64,000 bases of DNA, taken from positions 1,892,066-1,956,065 of the forward strand of contig NZ_AP027365.1 of assembly GCF_030295995.1 (NCBI RefSeq), read 5' to 3'. The stretch is from Thalassotalea hakodatensis (lineage in GTDB: Bacteria > Pseudomonadota > Gammaproteobacteria > Enterobacterales > Alteromonadaceae). The notes below the pieces were generated by a model. It searched no databases. It saw only the letters and a list, made by a program, of their open reading frames with translations, and was not told the DNA's origin. A program made the translations under genes and the position numbers. Of the stretch, positions 58,238 to 64,000 are shown piece by piece. Position 1 is the stretch's first letter; every line of letters begins with the position of its first letter.

Positions 58238-58266
58238 AAACCAGAGTGCAATGCTCTGGTTTTTTT
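58238..58266 (+). terminator. Terminator after pdsO
   Basis: Stem aaaccagag/ctctggttt with a 7-base loop and a T run. Confidence 0.85.
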
Positions 58267-58319
58267 ACTTGCTTGTGTTACGTTAATAAATTCAAAATCA
58301 AACGTAATGTGATAAGCAA

Positions 58320-59195
58320 ATGATCAAATGTAATGTCTGTGGTGTTTTGAGTTGGGTAATAATTTGCTTAAGTGGCGGAGCATATAGCCATGATGTTTAT
58401 GAACAGCATCAAAGCAAAAAACAATTTGTTATTGATAAGCATAAGATAGACAATCAAACCATCATTACTTATTTGGGTAATGAAGCGCTATTTATCGAAT
58501 CAGGCAATGAGAAAATACTATTTGATCCATTCTTTAGTCATGACTTTGGTATTTATCAGCAAGTGCCAGAACATTTAATAACGGCAATTATGCAAAACAA
58601 GCCTCCTTTTGACGATATTAGCGCAATCTTTATAAGTCATGCGCATCGAGATCATTTTGACGCAGACATGATGATAAAGTATCTAGCTACTAACACAAAT
58701 GTTTCACTTTTTGCTGCTAAGCAGGCGATAAAACACATTGAACAGCGAACTAATCAAACAGCAAATATTGAAGCTAAACAACTGCATTCTATTGATTTAA
58801 CGCTTAACAGTAACCCATGGACATATAACGGAAAATATTTAACGGTTGATGCGGTGAGGATCCCACATGCTGGTTGGCCGGCAAGGGCAGATGTAGAAAA
58901 CTTAGTGTTCAGAGTGACGTTTAATAATGGTAAAACCATTATGCATATGGGAGATGCAGACCCTGATATCCAACATTATATACCGTACAAATCACATTGG
59001 TCTAAAACACGTGTGAATGTGAACTTCCCACCTTATTGGTTTTTTATGTCTGCTCAAGGGCGAGATATTTTGTTTAATGTATTAAATGCTGATAAGCATA
59101 TAGGCATTCATGTACCTAAAACCCCTCCGAAACGACTTGACGAATACACAAAAGATTATTTTTTAATTCCCAAGAGTAAGCATGTTATAAAGTAG
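58320..59195 (+). CDS. Exported metallo-beta-lactamase-fold hydrolase
   Basis: 291 residues. The N-terminal hydrophobic signal ends near GGAYSHDV, so probably periplasmic or secreted. UlaG/ArnB-like metallo-hydrolase core: FIESGNEKILFDPF, metal motif SHAHRDHFDADMM, later HAGWPAR and MHMGDADPD. The substrate is unknown; distant relatives act on phosphodiesters or lactones. It follows the pdsO terminator, where the sortase target and sortase genes are expected. Confidence 0.82.
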   Translation: MIKCNVCGVLSWVIICLSGGAYSHDVYEQHQSKKQFVIDKHKIDNQTIITYLGNEALFIESGNEKILFDPFFSHDFGIYQQVPEHLITAIMQNKPPFDDISAIFISHAHRDHFDADMMIKYLATNTNVSLFAAKQAIKHIEQRTNQTANIEAKQLHSIDLTLNSNPWTYNGKYLTVDAVRIPHAGWPARADVENLVFRVTFNNGKTIMHMGDADPDIQHYIPYKSHWSKTRVNVNFPPYWFFMSAQGRDILFNVLNADKHIGIHVPKTPPKRLDEYTKDYFLIPKSKHVIK

Positions 59196-59239
59196 CGACT
59201 ATACTCACTAAACACACGGAAGTTACGGGGGCCGCAAGA

Positions 59240-59938
59240 ATGCGATGTTTTTATACATTGTTAATCATGGTTTTATTCCTTTGCCAACCTAGTGCTACTG
59301 CAGAGCAAAAATCAATGAAAATTAGCGTTGTTAATGATTCACCTGTTGTGCTTTGGTATAAGAATTATGTAGAGCATGCTTATAACCATTTAGATTTTCG
59401 CATTACTTTTATGCAATTACCTCCAGGAAGAGGGGCGATTGAAGCCAATAAAGGCAATATTGATGCATTAACAATACGTACTTCTTTAGTAGAGCATGCT
59501 ATCCCTGAATTTATTCGTGTACCTATTGTTTTAGCCACAGGTAAATTAATGTTATTTTGCCAAATTGATGTTGTCTGTGATCCATCTATTGTTAATCAAA
59601 AAAGAAAAACTATAGGTACAGTCGCTGGAGTAAATGTTACTAAAGTCTTTATGGCTGATAAAAAAGCGAATATTTATGAAATTGCCTCAGCGGGAAAAGT
59701 AGCTGAAATGTTTTCGCGTAAACGCCTTGATTATATATTAACAATTACATCAGATGACTTCGGGAGTTATGTTGACCTGCCTGAAAAACAATATCAAACA
59801 GCTGAGTTAATAACTATTGAAGGCTATCATTATTTACATAAAAGACATCAAGCGTTGATGCCCGACATAGAGAAAGCATTAGCCTTAGCTATTGAAGATA
59901 TAGGGCCGTATCCAAAAGGGTCGATCAACAGACCCTAG
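59240..59938 (+). CDS. Solute-binding-protein-like periplasmic protein
   Basis: 232 residues. Signal peptide ends near PSATAEQK. Family-3-type solute-binding fold: MKISVVNDSPVVLWY, RGAIEANKGNIDAL, LATGKLMLFC..DVVC (two Cys, possible disulfide) and KTIGTVAGVNVTKVF. No permease or ATPase gene is adjacent, so it is an orphan binding protein, perhaps a sensor component; many such orphans exist in marine Alteromonadales. Convergent with dinG, 11 bases between. Confidence 0.75.
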   Translation: MRCFYTLLIMVLFLCQPSATAEQKSMKISVVNDSPVVLWYKNYVEHAYNHLDFRITFMQLPPGRGAIEANKGNIDALTIRTSLVEHAIPEFIRVPIVLATGKLMLFCQIDVVCDPSIVNQKRKTIGTVAGVNVTKVFMADKKANIYEIASAGKVAEMFSRKRLDYILTITSDDFGSYVDLPEKQYQTAELITIEGYHYLHKRHQALMPDIEKALALAIEDIGPYPKGSINRP

Positions 59939-59949
59939 CTATTCAATAA

Positions 59950-62052
59950 TTAACCTCGTTTATAAGGCGGCAAGGCATTGAGTAGATCTTGCCCATAGCG
60001 TTTAGTTTTTAACCGCTTGTCTAAAATGGTAATAATACCCGTGTCTTTTTCATTCCTTAATAACCGGCCTGTCGCTTGTATTAACTTTTTGCTGGCTTCA
60101 GGGACACTAATCGACATAAAAGGATTCCCGCCTTTCGCGCTAACATATTCAGCGTGAGCTTCTTCTACCGGGCTTGTTGGTACAGAAAAGGGGAGTTTGG
60201 TGATAATTAAGTTTGTAAGATATTTACCCGGCAGATCAAGCCCTTCTGAGAAGCTTTGTGTGCCAAAAACAATGCTGCTTTTATTGCTGTTACAGTACTT
60301 TTTGTGACTATCAATGATGTGTTGTCTTGATTGCTCGCCTTGAACCAAAATAGACAATTTATTTTTTTCACGCAGTGCTTTAGCGACAGTTTCCATCTGC
60401 CAGTAAGATGAGAATAACACTAACGTTGCCATATCTTGGGCAATCAGTTCTGGTAGCCTTCGAATTAATTCATCGGTAAAGCGTTCATCACTTGGCTCGT
60501 ATTCAGTATCAATTATTTTCAATTGTGCGCACTGTTGATAATCAAAAGGCGAGTCCACCTTTTGATACTGGGTACCATCAGTATTACTTAGGCCTACTTG
60601 TCGGCGGAAATGATCAAATGAATTTAACGCCATTATGGTTGCAGAGCAAAGTACAGCTCCTTCACATTTAGACCATAACTTATCTTCCAAGGTAAAGCCT
60701 ACTTCAATGGGGGATGCTGCTAATAAGTAATCAAGTTTTTTATGTTCAGTTAATTCACACCAACGAGCAACCGGTGCTGCTTTCTCACTATCAACTTTTG
60801 CATACATAGCCCATAAGGCATGAAAGTTTTCTAGTCGCTGACTTAAAAAACCATACTCTGATAATAGAGGTTCGGCTAAATAACTTGCTACTTCACCGTC
60901 TTTTACCGCTTCCATTAACAGAAAATATAATTTATTCGCGTGGTTTAAACATTTTTTACTAAGCTCTTCTAAATCTTCTGCGGGTTGCTTTATAGCCTTA
61001 GGCAGCACACCATGTTCAAAACGATAAACGGTATTGTCTTTGTCTGTAGAAAACTTAGTACGCTTATTAGGCACAAAATAGATGCTTTTGTTAGCATCAA
61101 TGAAGGTAAGAACTTTTTGTAAATCAGTGAGGAGATCTGTGCAGTCATCTGCTAGTTTTAATGACGGTGAAATAGCACTTTGCGACTTGATTAGCTTTGC
61201 CATTTTATCCGCTAACTCTTTAAGTTTATCTAGCCATTCTGTTGCACCTTTTAAGGCAATTGCAGCACTGGCGTGATCACGGGTTATTTTCGGTAGGTGG
61301 TGCGCTTCGTCAATAATATAATAAGTATCTTCTGGATCAGGTAAAATTTTACCACCACCCATTTCAAGATCTGCCAAGAGCAAACTGTGGTTAATCACTA
61401 ACACATCGCTGTTATCCATGGTTTCTCGTGCTTTATGAAACGGACAATGCGTATGATCAGCTACATTTCTTAAACAGCTGTATTTATCAGACTGAATAAG
61501 TTGCCAAATATGATGCGGAATAGGATCTGTCCATGAATCTCTATCACCTTGCCAGTGATTTTCCATTAAAGCTTTATGCAATTGTTTTAAAAGTGTTATG
61601 TCACGCTCAGAGGGTTTTTCAGCGAAGGTAAAACCGGGCTGTGGGGTGTCTTGCGCGCTTACTGCTGCAGTTAATTTTTGTCGGCATACATAGCGCTGTC
61701 GACCTTTTACCAGTGTGAATGAAAAATCAATGCCGCTATGTTGCTTTAAAAAAGGTAAGTCTTTCTCCACTAGTTGTTCTTGCAATGCGACGGTTGCTGT
61801 TGAAATACATATTTTTTTGTCTTTCGCTTTAGCCAGTGGAATAGCGCCTAAGGAATACGCAAGTGATTTACCTGTACCAGTACCTGCTTCTATCGCGATT
61901 ATTTTACGATCTTTGCTGTATTCTCCTGCAAGCGTTTTTGCTATTTCTGCAATTAAAAAGGTTTGTTGTTTTCTAGGATTGAAGTTCTCTAGGTGTTCAC
62001 CGAATGCTTTGTAAGCTGTTCGTATTGCTTGTTTTATATTATCGGAAAGCAT
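59950..62052 (-). CDS. dinG: ATP-dependent DNA helicase DinG
   Basis: 700 residues. XPD-like superfamily 2 helicase (5' to 3'). Walker A EAGTGTGKSLAYSLG near 55; Fe-S cluster cysteines in YVCRQKL, YSCLRNV and HCPFHKARE; DEAH box in IDEAHHLPK; motif VI QATGRLLRNEKDTG. It unwinds D-loops, R-loops and G-quadruplexes in relatives. Divergent from polB over a LexA box, so both are probably SOS genes. Confidence 0.96.
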   Translation of the reverse strand: MLSDNIKQAIRTAYKAFGEHLENFNPRKQQTFLIAEIAKTLAGEYSKDRKIIAIEAGTGTGKSLAYSLGAIPLAKAKDKKICISTATVALQEQLVEKDLPFLKQHSGIDFSFTLVKGRQRYVCRQKLTAAVSAQDTPQPGFTFAEKPSERDITLLKQLHKALMENHWQGDRDSWTDPIPHHIWQLIQSDKYSCLRNVADHTHCPFHKARETMDNSDVLVINHSLLLADLEMGGGKILPDPEDTYYIIDEAHHLPKITRDHASAAIALKGATEWLDKLKELADKMAKLIKSQSAISPSLKLADDCTDLLTDLQKVLTFIDANKSIYFVPNKRTKFSTDKDNTVYRFEHGVLPKAIKQPAEDLEELSKKCLNHANKLYFLLMEAVKDGEVASYLAEPLLSEYGFLSQRLENFHALWAMYAKVDSEKAAPVARWCELTEHKKLDYLLAASPIEVGFTLEDKLWSKCEGAVLCSATIMALNSFDHFRRQVGLSNTDGTQYQKVDSPFDYQQCAQLKIIDTEYEPSDERFTDELIRRLPELIAQDMATLVLFSSYWQMETVAKALREKNKLSILVQGEQSRQHIIDSHKKYCNSNKSSIVFGTQSFSEGLDLPGKYLTNLIITKLPFSVPTSPVEEAHAEYVSAKGGNPFMSISVPEASKKLIQATGRLLRNEKDTGIITILDKRLKTKRYGQDLLNALPPYKRG

Positions 62053-62107
62053 AGAAAGCTTTAACTCCCTGAGACGGTTTATTCTAGCGTCAATTTAATT
62101 TACAATG

Positions 62108-62123
62108 CTGTATATATTACCAG
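62108..62123. promoter_or_regulatory. LexA (SOS) box between dinG and polB
   Basis: CTGTATATATTACCAG has the CTG-N10-CAG frame and matches 13 of 16 bases of the enteric consensus. Both flanking genes are SOS genes in E. coli. Confidence 0.8.
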
Positions 62124-62160
62124 TTCGCTGGTGCGATTGATAACACTTTAAGGATTTTAT

Positions 62161-64000
62161 TTGCTGCAATCGTGTAAAACTATTAAAGGCTTTATTTTGA
62201 CGAGGCAGGCTTACGACAGTCAAGCAGGTATCGTTTTATCTTACTGGATAAAAAGCAAAGATGGCGTTAGTTGTATCAATATTTATGATGAACAGGCGTT
62301 ATTTTTTATCGAAAATGAAAACGTTGATAAGTCTCTTGCTCTGCTAAAAGCGGCTGCAATAACGGTTAATAAAATTACTCCGTTAACATTAAAAACCTTT
62401 CAACAGCAACAAGTCACGGGGTTCTATTTTAATTCAATGCAGCACTTTTATCGTGCCCGTGAAGTGCTATTAAATCATGATATTAAACGTTATGAAGATG
62501 ATATTAGGCCAGATGAACGGTATTTGATGGAACGCTTTATTACCGCCAATGTAGAGTTTATATGTCAATCATCAATTGATGAACAGTTAGGTAGTCCTCC
62601 TGTATTTACTGGTGTTAAAGCGAGGTCTTTAGTTGAAGGTAAATTACGTTTTCCTGTGTCGTTTTCAGTTGTTTCATTAGATATTGAATGCACGCTAAAA
62701 GGTGAATTATTTTCTATAGGTCTTTATTTAGAGTCTGATCAGCAAGAATCAGTGAAAACAGTACTGATGATCGGTGAAAATACTGGTTGTTACTCTAATA
62801 AACTCTCTACAGATGAAGCGAGTCATATCTACCCGCAGATTGTCTGGTGCGCAAATGAAAAGGCGTTACTTCAAGCACTTATCCGTTGGTTTCATGAATA
62901 TGATCCCGATATTGTTATTGGTTGGAATGTTATTAACTTTGATTTTCAAATTTTACAACAACGATTCGACTTATATCGATTAACGTTTTCAATTGGACGA
63001 GATGGTAAACAACCACGATGGAGGAAAAATCGCGCAAGTGAGCAGCTTTTTATTGATATTAATGGTCGTGTGATCATAGACGGAATCGATTTACTAAGAA
63101 CGGCAACGTATTCTTTTAGTAGCTTTTCATTAGATTCCGTGGCAACAGAGTTACTCGGTGTTGGAAAAAAAGTTGAAGATGTTGAAAATCGAGTGGCTGA
63201 AATCATTGATAATTTTCATCATGATAAATTAGCCTTAGCAGCCTACAACATGCAAGATTGTGCACTAGTGTTGCAGATATTTGAACATACTGACTTGTTA
63301 TCGTTTGCTAAACTGCGTGCTGAATTAACTGGCTTATCAATTGACAGAATAGGGGGATCAGTTGCTGCATTTACCAACCTTTATTTGCCTAAGTTACATC
63401 GAGCTGGTTATATTGCACCTAATTTAGGCGACGGAATGAAAGGGTTAGTGTCGCCGGGTGGCTTTGTGATGAATTCAATACCTGGACTGTATAAAAACGT
63501 ATTGGTCCTCGATTTTAAAAGTTTGTATCCCAGTATTATTCGTACCTTTAACATTGATCCCATGGGGATGGTGGAAGGATTACTCGATATTGACCATAGT
63601 ATAGAAGGTTTTGACGGTGCATATTTTTCCCGAGATAAACACTTTCTGCCCGATATTATTGAAGAATTATGGTCTGAACGTGACAAAGCAAAAGCTGAAC
63701 ATAATGATGCGCTTTCACAAGCGATCAAAATTATTATGAATTCCTTTTACGGTATATTAGGTTCAACCGGTTGTCGATTTTTTGACCCTCGACTCGCAAG
63801 TTCTATTACGAAACGTGGTCATGAATTACTAAAAACGACGAAACGTTGGATTGAACAGAGAGGGTTTCAAGTTATATATGGTGATACAGACTCTATTTTT
63901 GTCAGTGTACCTGATGATCTTGATCAAGCTGCTTGCAAAGTAAAAGGAGATGAACTTGCTGATTTGATTAATCAACGTTGGCAAGAAGAGCTAACTCGTA
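62161..64000 (+). CDS. polB: DNA polymerase II, 5' part (3' end outside window)
   Basis: About 613 codons of a family-B polymerase (about 780-800 in full) are visible, open to the window end. The start is TTG 62161: an in-frame stop lies at 62149-62151 and TAAGGAT is well placed. Exonuclease motif I SLDIECT, motif II GWNVINFDFQ, polymerase motif A DFKSLYPSIIRTF, motif B KIIMNSFYGILGSTGCRFFDPRLASSIT and motif C YGDTDSIFV are all intact. It acts in translesion bypass and replication restart. Family likeness to E. coli PolB runs throughout (RPDERYLMERFIT, DRIGGSVAAF). Confidence 0.96.
   Translation, partial: MLQSCKTIKGFILTRQAYDSQAGIVLSYWIKSKDGVSCINIYDEQALFFIENENVDKSLALLKAAAITVNKITPLTLKTFQQQQVTGFYFNSMQHFYRAREVLLNHDIKRYEDDIRPDERYLMERFITANVEFICQSSIDEQLGSPPVFTGVKARSLVEGKLRFPVSFSVVSLDIECTLKGELFSIGLYLESDQQESVKTVLMIGENTGCYSNKLSTDEASHIYPQIVWCANEKALLQALIRWFHEYDPDIVIGWNVINFDFQILQQRFDLYRLTFSIGRDGKQPRWRKNRASEQLFIDINGRVIIDGIDLLRTATYSFSSFSLDSVATELLGVGKKVEDVENRVAEIIDNFHHDKLALAAYNMQDCALVLQIFEHTDLLSFAKLRAELTGLSIDRIGGSVAAFTNLYLPKLHRAGYIAPNLGDGMKGLVSPGGFVMNSIPGLYKNVLVLDFKSLYPSIIRTFNIDPMGMVEGLLDIDHSIEGFDGAYFSRDKHFLPDIIEELWSERDKAKAEHNDALSQAIKIIMNSFYGILGSTGCRFFDPRLASSITKRGHELLKTTKRWIEQRGFQVIYGDTDSIFVSVPDDLDQAACKVKGDELADLINQRWQEELTR

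Overview
The window is an AT-rich chromosomal segment of a marine gammaproteobacterium of the order Alteromonadales. Gene content and protein similarity recalled from known families point to a Colwelliaceae-like organism (Colwellia/Thalassotalea type). Pointers are FNR beside uspE and a ccoHIS block, two large TonB-dependent receptors, a 'proteobacterial dedicated sortase' (Pds) regulatory set, and MITE-like palindromes of the kind common in this group. This placement is an inference from memory, not from a search.

Layout. 0-5.2 kb: nucleoside salvage (deoB 3' end, deoD, add with a 56-codon XapX gene) around a TonB-dependent receptor that has a possibly structured leader RNA. 5.3-12.3 kb: DAHP synthase, an EAL phosphodiesterase, a low-molecular-weight tyrosine phosphatase, and ilvIH with a Val/Leu-rich leader peptide and attenuator. 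12.5-15.9 kb: an HD-GYP response regulator and small accessory genes. 16.1-19.9 kb: pheS-pheT-ihfA. 19.9-25.1 kb: DUF1801, DUF2937, an Atm1-like ABC exporter with DUF1415, a membrane protein and a Bax-like glucosaminidase. 25.1-30.7 kb: a REP-like repeat, then a two-component system, a TonB receptor and a PepSY protein, probably for siderophore uptake. 30.7-36.9 kb: ttcA, a nested mobile island (a 314-bp MITE carrying an IS4-family and an IS110/IS1111-family element), then uspE and fnr with a second 248-bp palindrome between them. 36.9-40.7 kb: TauE/SafE-like protein, ccoS, ccoI and ccoH for cbb3 oxidase maturation. 40.9-50.2 kb: rne, rluC, a HAD phosphatase, mltD, gloB, a yafS-like methyltransferase and a Nif3 protein. 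50.3-54.4 kb: elyC, a lysine riboswitch with lysC, queC and queE. 54.4-59.9 kb: pdsS-pdsR and pdsO, where the sortase and its target are missing, then a metallo-beta-lactamase-fold protein and a solute-binding protein. 59.9-64 kb: dinG and polB, divergent across a LexA box, with polB running off the end.

The most notable observations are: (1) the pds locus keeps its kinase, regulator and OmpA-like protein, but just after pdsO a strong Shine-Dalgarno and ATG are followed within three codons by a stop and a terminator, which looks like a deletion scar; (2) the nested island at 31.8-34.8 kb can be dissected to the base, giving the empty target site of the IS110-family element and a candidate guide-RNA region holding an 8-nt match to that target; (3) a possible new structured leader RNA upstream of the first TonB receptor; (4) a MITE separating an FNR site from uspE.
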